In this document: piece after piece, positions 1-9,035 of the stretch
Numbering within the stretch: the stretch's first letter is position 1
Layout of the letters: the number at the start of each line of letters is the position of its first letter
Source of the DNA: an uncultured Maribacter sp.
GTDB taxonomy: Bacteria > Bacteroidota > Bacteroidia > Flavobacteriales > Flavobacteriaceae
Length of the DNA stretch: 64,000 nucleotides
Reading direction: 5' to 3'
NCBI GenBank assembly: GCA_947504045.1
Contig: CANNFY010000003.1
Coordinates: forward strand, 310,001 to 374,000
The notes under the pieces: generated by a model
Database searches by the model: none
What the model saw: only the letters and a program-made list of their open reading frames with translations
Told to the model about the DNA's origin: nothing
Made by a program: the position numbers and the translations under genes

Positions 1-63
1 TTAATTGTTGTTTGCTGTAAGTAAGATAGTACAGTTCCTATTAATTATACAGGAACATGAGCA

Positions 64-94
64 CTATTTTATATGTAAAGAATCATGATTTATA
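64..94 (+). promoter_or_regulatory. 21-bp-period direct repeat, putative PUL operator (site 1)
   Basis: Two ten-base half-sites, CTATTTTATA (64-73) and ATGATTTATA (85-94), begin exactly 21 bases apart. The same spacing and near-identical half-sites occur before six other transcription units in this window. It lies about 150 bp before the first gene of the ten-gene operon. The AraC-type binding role is inferred. Confidence 0.55.
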
Positions 95-184
95 CTTCTC
101 TAGACCTATAATTTTTACTATTGTATTTTATAGAATAAAAGGGCTTTGCTTTATAGAATAGTACTATAACAAACATTGTTAGTG

Positions 185-192
185 TAACTTTT
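185..192 (+). promoter_or_regulatory. Possible -7 promoter element
   Basis: TAACTTTT differs by one base from the Bacteroidota -7 consensus TAnnTTTG. It lies 54 bases before the ATG at 247 and downstream of operator site 1. The same octamer precedes the GH88 gene. No clear -33 box was seen. Confidence 0.35.
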
Positions 193-246
193 AGGCAATT
201 AATATCCTATCAACTTTAAAAAAATAACAGTAAAACCAATACAATA

Positions 247-1332
247 ATGAAATTGCTTTTTTTACTTTTTTTAGGAGCTATAAGCGTTTGTAACGCTCAA
301 AATTTTATTATAGATAATTTAAAGCAGGCTCCAGTAAATGGAGGTTTGCAAATGGAAGAATATTGGGTTTGGGGAAGTTCTGTAATAAAAGGAGAAGATG
401 ATAAATACCATATGTATGCTTCTAGATGGCCAAAAATGTTACCATTTCATCCGGGTTGGATGGTGGCTTCAGAAATTGTACATGCAGTGTCAGATACACC
501 AGAAGGGCCATATAAATTTAAAGATGTTGCATTAGGAGCAAGAGGCGCTCAATATTGGGACGGTAAGTCTTGTCATAACCCTAAAATAGTAAAATACAAA
601 GACACCTATATTATGTACTATATGGGCTCTACACATCCTTTTGAAGAAGTAACAAAAGAAAATGTAGCAAATTTTAATTTAAAAAGTAAATGGTGTATTG
701 CTGGCCGTTGGGGTAAACGCGTTGGTATGGCAACATCTAAAAGCCCTAACGGGCCTTGGAAACGTTTAGATAGTCCTATTTTAGAGGTAAAACCTAATTC
801 GTATTATAGTTATTTAACCTCAAATCCTTCACCATTAATAAAAGAAGACGGTTCTGTAATATTACTTTTTAAAGGAAGAAGTTATAAAAAAGATGCCATT
901 ACCCATAGCGATATGGCTATAGGAGTAGCTACAGCAAAATCTTTTGATAGTCACTATACTGTAGTAGGAGACAAGCCATTGTTTTCTATGGAGCATTTTG
1001 GAGAAATAGAAGACCCACATTTGTGGAGTGATGCTACTGGGTTTCATATGATAGCCAAAGACCAAAGAGGTTTGTTAACCGGAGGGCACGGCGATGGTGT
1101 TTTAGCACATTCTGAAGACGGAATCAATTGGGTGGTAGATAAAAATCCAAAAGCGTATACAAAAACTGTTAAATGGGATAATGGTAAAACCATAAAACAA
1201 GGACAGTTAGAACGTCCTTTTGTACTTGTAGAAAATAAAGAGCCTACGCATATCTTTTTTGCTACAATGGATGGTAGTGGCGGATTTGCTAACGGAACAA
1301 AAACATGGAATATGGTAATTCCTTTAAAGTAA
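247..1332 (+). CDS. Secreted GH43/GH117-like five-bladed propeller glycosidase
   Basis: This 361-residue protein starts with a clear signal peptide (MKLLFLLFLGAISVCNAQ), so it is periplasmic or exported. The body has the features of a five-bladed beta-propeller glycosidase: WVWGSSVIKGEDDKYHMYASRW near the N-terminus, a KYKDTYIMYYMGS blade strand around residue 120, and EDPHLW near residue 255, where GH43-clan enzymes carry acidic residues. It could be GH43-like or GH117-like; I cannot assign the exact family or substrate. It is the first gene of a ten-gene operon, 26 bp before the sugar permease, and follows operator site 1. By context it probably releases a monosaccharide from the target glycan. 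Confidence 0.7.
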   Translation: MKLLFLLFLGAISVCNAQNFIIDNLKQAPVNGGLQMEEYWVWGSSVIKGEDDKYHMYASRWPKMLPFHPGWMVASEIVHAVSDTPEGPYKFKDVALGARGAQYWDGKSCHNPKIVKYKDTYIMYYMGSTHPFEEVTKENVANFNLKSKWCIAGRWGKRVGMATSKSPNGPWKRLDSPILEVKPNSYYSYLTSNPSPLIKEDGSVILLFKGRSYKKDAITHSDMAIGVATAKSFDSHYTVVGDKPLFSMEHFGEIEDPHLWSDATGFHMIAKDQRGLLTGGHGDGVLAHSEDGINWVVDKNPKAYTKTVKWDNGKTIKQGQLERPFVLVENKEPTHIFFATMDGSGGFANGTKTWNMVIPLK

Positions 1333-1358
1333 GTAGAACAAACTAATATATAGGTAAA

Positions 1359-2684
1359 ATGAACAAAAAAATAGTATTATGGTCGATTACCGCTGCATTA
1401 GCAGGGTTTTTATTTGGTTTTGACGTTGTTGTTATTTCTGGCGCAGATAAAAAATTACAAACAATTTGGGAATCTTCAGATTCTTTTCATGGTTGGGTAG
1501 TAATGGGAGCTGCTCTCTGGGGAACAGTATTAGGTGCTATATTCGGAGGTTTTCCTACCAATAAATATGGACGAAAAAATACTTTAATTGTTATAGGTAT
1601 TTTATTTGCAGTATCTGCTGTAGGTTCTGCGTTATCTGACAATCCATATATTTTTGCTTTTGCTAGGTTTATTGGAGGTATAGGTGTGGGAGCTTCTACT
1701 ATTGCTGCACCTGCTTATATTTCAGAAATTGCTCCTGCAAAAGATAGGGGGCGTTTGGTAGCCATGTATCAATTTAATATTGTTTTTGGTATAATGATCG
1801 CTTTTCTATCCAATTACTTATTAAGTGGTATTGGAGAAAATGCATGGCGATGGATGCTTGGAGTAGAAGCTATTCCGGCTATTCTATATATATTATTTGC
1901 ACTTGGTGTTCCTAAAAGCCCAAGGTGGTTAGCATCTAAAGGTAAAATTGCAGAAGCAAAAAAAGTATTAAAAATAATAAACCCAGATGCAGATGTAGAA
2001 GACAAATTAAAAGAGCTTCAAAGTCATTCAGAAACAAGTAATAAAACAGAAACTATTTTTATGAAAAAATATAGATTTCCGTTAACCCTTGCTTTTTTAA
2101 TTGCATTTTTTAATCAATTATCAGGTATAAATGCGTTTTTATATTATGCGCCAAGAATTTTTGAAGAGGCAGGTTTGGGCGAAAGTACAGCCTTATTAAG
2201 TAGTGTGGGTATTGGTATAACGAATCTTATTTTTACCTTATTAGGAGTGTTTTTAATTGATAAACTAGGAAGAAAAACACTAATGTATTTTGGGTCCATA
2301 GGCTATATAGTTTCTTTAAGTTTAGTTGCAGCTGCTTTTTTCTTAGAATGGACAGGTATGGCTGTTCCTATTTTCTTGTTTTTGTTTATTGCAGCACATG
2401 CCATTGGGCAAGGGGCCGTAATATGGGTGTTTATATCAGAAATTTTCCCAAATCATTTACGAGCATCCGGACAAGCATTTGGTAGTTCTACACATTGGAT
2501 TTTAGCTGCAATTATACCTTCTTCTATACCTTTTCTTTTTAATCATCCTATGATAGGGCCAGGGGTTGTATTTATTGTATTTGCAGGAATGATGGTGTTA
2601 CAATTATTATTTGTTGCTCTTATGATGCCAGAAACAAAAGGTAAAACTCTAGAGGAGTTAGAAGATATTATTTTAAAAAAATAA
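1359..2684 (+). CDS. MFS sugar porter family permease
   Basis: This 441-residue inner-membrane protein has about 12 hydrophobic segments and the marks of the sugar porter branch of the major facilitator superfamily: GRKNTL after TM2, AKDRGRLVAMYQ, PKSPRWL (family consensus PESPRWL) before the central loop, GRKTLM after TM8, and PETKGKTLEELE at the C-terminus. It likely imports a monosaccharide by H+ symport into the cytoplasm after periplasmic enzymes have finished. Substrate cannot be read from sequence; fucose, galactose or a uronic acid would fit the context. It ends 5 bp before the next gene, so it is co-transcribed. Confidence 0.88.
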   Translation: MNKKIVLWSITAALAGFLFGFDVVVISGADKKLQTIWESSDSFHGWVVMGAALWGTVLGAIFGGFPTNKYGRKNTLIVIGILFAVSAVGSALSDNPYIFAFARFIGGIGVGASTIAAPAYISEIAPAKDRGRLVAMYQFNIVFGIMIAFLSNYLLSGIGENAWRWMLGVEAIPAILYILFALGVPKSPRWLASKGKIAEAKKVLKIINPDADVEDKLKELQSHSETSNKTETIFMKKYRFPLTLAFLIAFFNQLSGINAFLYYAPRIFEEAGLGESTALLSSVGIGITNLIFTLLGVFLIDKLGRKTLMYFGSIGYIVSLSLVAAAFFLEWTGMAVPIFLFLFIAAHAIGQGAVIWVFISEIFPNHLRASGQAFGSSTHWILAAIIPSSIPFLFNHPMIGPGVVFIVFAGMMVLQLLFVALMMPETKGKTLEELEDIILKK

Positions 2685-2688
2685 AAGA

Positions 2689-4215
2689 ATGAGAAGTAGC
2701 ATTTTTAATATAAACACCTCTAAGACATTTTTACTAATAAATAAATTAGTTAAAATATTTCTACTTGTATTAATTACTCTAAATTTTTCTTGTAAAGAAG
2801 AAAAAAAAGTAGGTGAAAATAAAAAGAATAATGCGCAAGAAAATACAGAACAACCCAATATAGTAGTACTGTTATGCGACGATTTAGGTTACGGCGATTT
2901 ATCGTCTTTTGGGCATCCAATAATAAAAACACCTAATCTAGATAAGTTAGCCGAAACAGGAATAAAACTTACGAATTTTTATTCTACCGCACCAGTGTGT
3001 TCGCCTTCAAGAGCGGGATTGTTAACTGGTAGAAGCCCAAATAAAGCAGGAATTTATGATTTTATTCCAGGCTTAAAAAAGAGTCCTGATAATCGTGATT
3101 TAGTGCATTTACAAGCGCACGAAAAGACCATTCCTGCCATGTTAAAATCTGTGGGGTATGCTACATGTTTAGTAGGTAAATGGCATTGCAGTTCTCGATT
3201 TAATTCTGAAGCACAACCACAACCAAACGATTTTGGTTTCGACCATTGGATGGCAACCCACAACAATGCAGGACCAAGTCATAAAAATCCTAAAAACTTT
3301 ATTAGAAATAGAAAAAAAGTAGGCGAAATAGAAGGGTTTAGTAGTCAAATTATAGTTAGTGAAGCTATAGACTGGTTAGAGAAAAAAGAAAATAAAAAAC
3401 CATTTTTTCTTGAAGTAGCTTTTCATGAGCCGCACGAACCTATTGCATCACCTGAAGATTTGGTGGAAAAGTATTTGCCACAAGCAAAAACTAGAGAGCA
3501 AGCCGAATATTTTGCAAATGTTGAAAATGTTGATATAGCTGTAGGTCGCTTGGTTAATTACTTTAAAGAGAATAATATGGAAAACACTTTAATTGTGTTT
3601 AGTTCAGATAACGGGCCAGAAACCTTATTGCGTTATGGCGAAAAAGCAAGACATTCTTACGGTTCGCCTGGCAATTTAAAAGGAATGAAATTGTGGACTA
3701 ACGAAGCTGGTTTTCGTGTGCCAGGAATCATCAATTGGTTAGGTAAAGAAACCTTTACCGGAACAACAAATAATGTGGTTTCTGCTTTAGATTATTTTCC
3801 AACTTTCGCAGTATTGGCTGGCGCCGAAACACCAAATAATTTAGATGGTGAATCCTTTACATCACTTTTACAAACGGGTGAGTTTAATAGAGAAAAACCA
3901 CTTATTTGGGCCTTTTACGATGCTATAAACGAGCGTCGTGTTGCGATGCGAAAAGGCAAATACAAAATTATGGCGCGTATTGAAGCTAACGGAGAAACCT
4001 TAGGGAAAATCCATAACCTTTACGATGGTAACGAAGCTTTAGTTAAAAACGCAGAGTTAGTAGATTTTGTGATGTTTAATTTAGAACAGGATATTAACGA
4101 ATCGGAAGATTTAAAAGATAAAGAACCTGAGGTTTTCAATACAATGAAATTGGCATTTCAAAAGGAATACAAAAAACTATTAGACGAAAGCCATATTTGG
4201 GTAAGAGCAGAATAA
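2689..4215 (+). CDS. Type I formylglycine sulfatase, lipoprotein
   Basis: This 508-residue S1-family sulfatase has an N-terminal hydrophobic stretch ending in a lipobox (LNFSC), so it is a lipid-anchored protein. Metal-binding NIVVLLCDDLGYGD follows at about residue 58. The formylglycine motif CSPSR has its Cys at residue 104, followed by the LLTGR helix. GKWHC lies near residue 164 and SSDNGPE near 305. The N-terminal leader before the hydrophobic core is long (about 20 residues) but there is no better downstream Met. It removes sulfate esters from the glycan after maturation by a sulfatase-activating enzyme that is not in this window. Sulfate position specificity is unknown. Base composition becomes visibly more GC-rich from early in this gene. 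Confidence 0.92.
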   Translation: MRSSIFNINTSKTFLLINKLVKIFLLVLITLNFSCKEEKKVGENKKNNAQENTEQPNIVVLLCDDLGYGDLSSFGHPIIKTPNLDKLAETGIKLTNFYSTAPVCSPSRAGLLTGRSPNKAGIYDFIPGLKKSPDNRDLVHLQAHEKTIPAMLKSVGYATCLVGKWHCSSRFNSEAQPQPNDFGFDHWMATHNNAGPSHKNPKNFIRNRKKVGEIEGFSSQIIVSEAIDWLEKKENKKPFFLEVAFHEPHEPIASPEDLVEKYLPQAKTREQAEYFANVENVDIAVGRLVNYFKENNMENTLIVFSSDNGPETLLRYGEKARHSYGSPGNLKGMKLWTNEAGFRVPGIINWLGKETFTGTTNNVVSALDYFPTFAVLAGAETPNNLDGESFTSLLQTGEFNREKPLIWAFYDAINERRVAMRKGKYKIMARIEANGETLGKIHNLYDGNEALVKNAELVDFVMFNLEQDINESEDLKDKEPEVFNTMKLAFQKEYKKLLDESHIWVRAE

Positions 4216-4219
4216 TTTT

Positions 4220-7030
4220 ATGATTAAAAAAGTTGCCATATTAATTTTCGTATTTACCGTCTTTTTTACTGAAGATGCCACGGCTCAATTTATTTTTCCA
4301 GATGAAATTAGCAGAGCGCATCCACGTTTAATTTCGTCGGAAGTTAATCGCGAGGCTATTCTTAAAGCTATAGACACTTCGCAGGCAATTAAAACCTCTT
4401 TTGAAGCTATTAAAAATGATGTTTCAAAATACGTAAATCAGTTTAAAACAGATAAAGATTGGTTGTCGTCTCGTCTGCAAATGTATTGGAAAAGTCATGC
4501 GACAAACGTATTTGTAAATGGGGAATTTTATGCCTATGCATCAGGAAAAGCACCAGTCCCAACAGTTCGGTTTACAGGACAACGCGATTATGTTACCGAT
4601 TATAAAACACCAAAAATTGAAGATGTAAAACCGTATTTAGAAGATAAACGCGGCCTATTTCTTCAAAATAAAAATACAGATAAATGGGAATGGGTAAGCC
4701 CTGAAAAAACCGGACGTGTTATAGAAAATACCAACGAAAATATTATGAAAATTGCCCGTAATGCGGCATTAGTTTATTTTGTTGAAGGCGATAAAGCGTA
4801 TGCTAAATTAGCGCAACATGTTTTTGATGTGTACATGCAAGGTTTGTATTTTAGAAATGAGCCTGTTGATTTAGAACATGGCAATATTCAAAACGTAATT
4901 GGCTTAACTTCTTTTCAAGTGATTAAAGAAAATATTGTTGATGAGTTAGCCGAAACGTATGACTTTCTGTATGATTACATACAAGAAAATCATAAAAGTA
5001 GAAACGATATTTACACGACCTCGTTAAAAAAACTTGCCGAAATCATCATCAAAAATGGCGTACCAGATAATAACTGGAATTTACATCAAGCCAATAAAGT
5101 AATTGAAATTGCTTTGGTTTTAGATAATAATAAGGCTTATGAAGATGGAAAAGGCTGTCAATATTATTTAAATCGTGTATTTAACGAATCGGAAGCAAGA
5201 CAATGGTCTGTTAACGATGTTTTAAATTATGGCTACGATCAAAACAATGGTGTTTGGAACGAAAGTGCCGGTTATGCTTTAAGCGTTGCCGAAGGTTTTA
5301 CACATTTAGCCGGTGTAATTGAGGAAGCTTTAGGTGTCGATATTATGCCAAATATGCCAGTAATTCCAAAGGCAGTAAAAGTAATGCCGCAATATTTATA
5401 TCCTAATAAAAGTATTGTTGCTTTTGGTGATTCGCATTATGGCGAATTAAAAAGCCAGCCTTTTTTAGATGTAATTAGTAACGCCCAAAAATTCAATAAA
5501 AAAACAGAAGAAACTACTTTTACTAGCATGCTTTTTATGCTGAAGGATAAACAGGAACTACTCACTAAAAAAGCACCAAAAAACGCATTTAATGCTTTTG
5601 TTTACAACACTAACGTAACATTAAATAAAACCATTGAAGCTGCAGATTTAACGGATTATGCAACGGCGTCGTTTTACGCGCCAAATGTAAGTTGGTTGGC
5701 TATGCGAAATGGCATGGATAAGCACAACGGATTAATGATTTCGCAAGCGGCATCTTTAGGAAACCATGCACATTCTAACGGAATTGCCATGGAATTGTAT
5801 GGTAAAGGCTATATTTTGGCTCCCGAAGGAGGTCGTGGTTCTAGTTATTTTAGAGATGATTATCGTCAATATTATTCGCAATTTCCTGCGCACAACACCG
5901 TATCGGTAAACGGGAAATCGCAGTACAATAAAATGCGTAGTTATTATGCCTTCGAAGTGAATACTATGTATCCGGCTTCCGAAAGAAAATCAGGTTATTA
6001 CCCAAATATTAATTTCTCCGATTTATACTTTAATGAGCCAAGTACCAACGCCGACCAAAATAGAGTAATGAGTATTGTAAGAACAGGAGAAACATCTGGT
6101 TATTACATCGATATTTTTAGGTCCAAAACTAAAGCAGATACTGCAAAATATCACGATTACTTCTATCATAATTTAGGACAAGAGTTAGAGTTTTCAACCT
6201 TAAATAATCCAACTATTTCTCTTAAACCATCGTCAAAGTTAAATTCTAAATCAGGAAATATTAAAGCTTATGATTTTTTGTATGATGAAACTTCAACACG
6301 CGTAGAAACACCATTTAAAGCTATTTATAATTTGTCGATTAATAAAGAAAATGTTCAGATGAATATGTGGATGAATGCGGATGAAAATAGAGAGCTTTTT
6401 AAAGTAAAGGCGCCACATTCTGAAGCCTTTCGTAAGATACTTCCCGAGAATATTGAAAAAGCACCATTGTTAACTACAGTAGTTCGACAATATGGAGAAG
6501 CTTGGAATAACCCTTTTGTAGCGGTTTACGAGCCTTCAACCAATAAAGAACCTGCCACAATTAAAGCTGTGGAAACCTTTAAAATAGATTCAAAACCTAG
6601 TTTTATTGGTGTAAAAATAGAAAGCAAAACAAACCGGGTAGATTATGTGTTTTCTTCCACTACTCAAGAAGTTTGTCAGCATCAATCTATTGATTTTACA
6701 GGAACGTTTGGCGTGTTAACACAAGAAGGTAATGAAACGACGTTGTTTATTGGCGCAGGTAAAAAAATAAGTTTTAACGGCTACACCATAAACATTCTTG
6801 GTAAAAAATCGAGTTCGGCCACATTGGTTACAGGCGAGCAGTTTAAACTAACATGCAATGATGCCATTTTACTTACCGTTCCAGACACTTTTAAAAAAGG
6901 TGCTATGGTTTTAAATATTGGATTTAAACAATTAAACGGAAGCAGAAAAACAATAGATGGAAAGAAAGTGGTTCAATTTAAAGTGCCACCTTCAAATTAT
7001 CAAAATATATCAATTAAACTAAAAGCATAA
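4220..7030 (+). CDS. Large heparinase II/III-fold polysaccharide lyase (paralogue 1)
   Basis: This 936-residue secreted protein has a signal peptide ending near ATAQ. It shows an N-terminal alpha/alpha-toroid and a C-terminal antiparallel beta-sheet domain of the heparinase II/III type. Candidate active-site elements are intact: NNWNLHQ near residue 284, a Tyr in NESAGY near 349, the His pair in GNHAHSNG near 514, and AHNTV near 557. Enzymes of this fold beta-eliminate next to uronic acids in GAGs, alginate or ulvan. The exact PL family is not assigned here. Three close paralogues lie in this window (at 10719, 13387 and 28496). It sits 5 bp after a sulfatase and 5 bp before GH97, so it is co-transcribed with both. 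Confidence 0.82.
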   Translation: MIKKVAILIFVFTVFFTEDATAQFIFPDEISRAHPRLISSEVNREAILKAIDTSQAIKTSFEAIKNDVSKYVNQFKTDKDWLSSRLQMYWKSHATNVFVNGEFYAYASGKAPVPTVRFTGQRDYVTDYKTPKIEDVKPYLEDKRGLFLQNKNTDKWEWVSPEKTGRVIENTNENIMKIARNAALVYFVEGDKAYAKLAQHVFDVYMQGLYFRNEPVDLEHGNIQNVIGLTSFQVIKENIVDELAETYDFLYDYIQENHKSRNDIYTTSLKKLAEIIIKNGVPDNNWNLHQANKVIEIALVLDNNKAYEDGKGCQYYLNRVFNESEARQWSVNDVLNYGYDQNNGVWNESAGYALSVAEGFTHLAGVIEEALGVDIMPNMPVIPKAVKVMPQYLYPNKSIVAFGDSHYGELKSQPFLDVISNAQKFNKKTEETTFTSMLFMLKDKQELLTKKAPKNAFNAFVYNTNVTLNKTIEAADLTDYATASFYAPNVSWLAMRNGMDKHNGLMISQAASLGNHAHSNGIAMELYGKGYILAPEGGRGSSYFRDDYRQYYSQFPAHNTVSVNGKSQYNKMRSYYAFEVNTMYPASERKSGYYPNINFSDLYFNEPSTNADQNRVMSIVRTGETSGYYIDIFRSKTKADTAKYHDYFYHNLGQELEFSTLNNPTISLKPSSKLNSKSGNIKAYDFLYDETSTRVETPFKAIYNLSINKENVQMNMWMNADENRELFKVKAPHSEAFRKILPENIEKAPLLTTVVRQYGEAWNNPFVAVYEPSTNKEPATIKAVETFKIDSKPSFIGVKIESKTNRVDYVFSSTTQEVCQHQSIDFTGTFGVLTQEGNETTLFIGAGKKISFNGYTINILGKKSSSATLVTGEQFKLTCNDAILLTVPDTFKKGAMVLNIGFKQLNGSRKTIDGKKVVQFKVPPSNYQNISIKLKA

Positions 7031-7034
7031 ACTA

Positions 7035-9026
7035 ATGAACCTAATTATGAAAAAAGTGGTGCTAGTCATTTGTGTGTTGTCAATTTTTAGTAGTTGCAAA
7101 ACACAGGAAACTATAGCGTTATTATCACCGGATGCCTCAAAAAAAATGGTGTTTTTGAATGGTGAAAATAAAAATGACATTACCTTTTCGGTGTTTTATG
7201 GTAACCAACAAGTAGTGGAAACCTCGGTATTGGAGTTAGTTGCAGATGCGCTTGATTTTAAAGGTGAAGTTGTTGTAGAAAATATCGAGCATACATCAGT
7301 TAATACCTCTTGGAAATCTAATTTTTCAGAATTAAGCAGTATTCCAGACCATTACAATCAAATAAAAATTTCTTTAAAACAAGGCGAAGCAAAATTAAAT
7401 ATTATTGCCAGAGCTTATAACGAAGGTGTGGCATTTGCTTATGAAATTCCGAAGCAGAATAATGTTGAAGACCTAAAATTAAGCGAAAACATCAATTATA
7501 ATTTTACGGAAGATTACTCAGTATGGTCAACTCCTAAAAGAGAAAAAGGGAAATTAACCGCACAAGGAGAGTACAAAAAAATACCGTTAAGCCAATTACA
7601 AGAAGGTTGCGAAAGACCATTGTTAATTGAAGTTGCTGATAGTGTAAAAATTGCCCTAGCCGAAGCTCGATTGGTAGATTATGCGCGCTTGAGTTATAAC
7701 AAAGGCACAGCATCAAAATTTAGCATTCAATCGTCTTTAGATGGAAAAATACAAGACACCAAACAAGACCTTGTAACGGGGGCTATTATTTCAGAACGCA
7801 ATGATAAGGGCTTCAAAATTCATCAAAAATTACCAATTATGTCGCCTTGGCGCGTGGTAATGATGGGGAATAGTTATGCCGATTTATTAGAGAAAAACTA
7901 CATCATTCAAAATTTAAATCCACCATCTGCAATCGATGATTCTTGGGTAGAGCCTGGTAAAGTGTTGCGTGAAACTACGCTAACAACCCAAGGCGGATTT
8001 GCGGCTATAGATTTTGTGGCAAGCCATAATATGCAATATGTGCATTTTGATGCCGGTTGGTATGGCAATGAAATGGATAACAAATCAGATGCGACAACCG
8101 TAACACTAGACCCAAAGCGTTCTAAAGGCCCTTTTGATATTGAAGCTATTTGTAAATATGCCAAAGAAAAAGGTGTAAAAGTAATGCTATACATAAACCG
8201 TAGAGCTTTAGAAGGAAAGGTTGATGAGGTTTTTCCTGTACTTAAAAAATGGGGCGTTTCTGGTGTAAAATATGGTTTTGTTCGTGTGGGCGATGAGAAC
8301 GCCACAGCTTGGATGCACGAAGCGGTTAAAAAAGCAGCAAAGTACAAGTTGGTTATAGATATTCATGATGAATACAGACCAACAGGGTTTTCAAGAACCT
8401 ATCCAAATTTATTAACGCAAGAAGGGATTCGTGGCGATGAAGAGTCTGTGCCTAACGAACATACGTTAATTACCATGTTTACAAGAATGTTGGCTGGTGC
8501 TGCCGATAATACCGTGTGTTATTACAACAAACGCGTGGATAAAATGGGGTCGCATGCCTCACAAATGGCAAAAACAGTATGCGTTTTTAGTCCGTTACAA
8601 TTTTTATACTGGTACGATAAAGCACCTGCGGCACCTGTAAAAGACGACGGACTTTGGGGCGATACTAAAACCATTGGTAACGAGCCAGAGCTAGAGTTTT
8701 TTAACAACGTACCAACCACTTGGGACGAAACTAAAGTACTGCAGGCCGAAATTGGTGAAATAGGTGTTATTGCAAGAAGAAAAGGAAACGACTGGTTTGT
8801 GGGTTGTATAAACGGAACAAAAGCACAACAAGTTACGGTAGATTTTTCATTTTTAGAGTCTAACCAAAATTACGATGCCAAGTTATATACCGATGACGAA
8901 ACGGTAAATACAAGAACCAAAGTAAAAATTACAGAATCAGAATTAACCAATCAATCAAAATTAAATTTATCGGTTAAAGCCAATAACGGTTTTGTAATGC
9001 ATATCAAAAAACAACAATCAAACTAA
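7035..9026 (+). CDS. GH97 glycosidase, lipoprotein (copy 1)
   Basis: This 663-residue GH97 family protein has a lipoprotein signal with Cys at residue 21 (IFSSC). An alternative start at 7047 (MKKVV) would give a shorter leader with the same lipobox. The N-terminal super-beta-sandwich covers about residues 25-290. A catalytic barrel follows, with VHFDAGWYGNEMD near 335, KYGFVRVGDE near 412 and IDIHDEYRPTG near 442, then a C-terminal beta domain. Asp445, after His in the last motif, is where I expect the nucleophile in retaining GH97 members (alpha-galactosidase branch); inverting alpha-glucosidases have Gly there. GH97 enzymes are Ca-dependent. It likely removes an alpha-linked hexose side group. 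Confidence 0.88.
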   Translation: MNLIMKKVVLVICVLSIFSSCKTQETIALLSPDASKKMVFLNGENKNDITFSVFYGNQQVVETSVLELVADALDFKGEVVVENIEHTSVNTSWKSNFSELSSIPDHYNQIKISLKQGEAKLNIIARAYNEGVAFAYEIPKQNNVEDLKLSENINYNFTEDYSVWSTPKREKGKLTAQGEYKKIPLSQLQEGCERPLLIEVADSVKIALAEARLVDYARLSYNKGTASKFSIQSSLDGKIQDTKQDLVTGAIISERNDKGFKIHQKLPIMSPWRVVMMGNSYADLLEKNYIIQNLNPPSAIDDSWVEPGKVLRETTLTTQGGFAAIDFVASHNMQYVHFDAGWYGNEMDNKSDATTVTLDPKRSKGPFDIEAICKYAKEKGVKVMLYINRRALEGKVDEVFPVLKKWGVSGVKYGFVRVGDENATAWMHEAVKKAAKYKLVIDIHDEYRPTGFSRTYPNLLTQEGIRGDEESVPNEHTLITMFTRMLAGAADNTVCYYNKRVDKMGSHASQMAKTVCVFSPLQFLYWYDKAPAAPVKDDGLWGDTKTIGNEPELEFFNNVPTTWDETKVLQAEIGEIGVIARRKGNDWFVGCINGTKAQQVTVDFSFLESNQNYDAKLYTDDETVNTRTKVKITESELTNQSKLNLSVKANNGFVMHIKKQQSN

Positions 9027-9035
9027 AAAAAGACT

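Noticed and set aside
7907-8347. 146-codon open frame on the minus strand
   Set aside because: Antisense to the GH97 catalytic barrel in the GC-richer block, where stop codons are fewer by chance.
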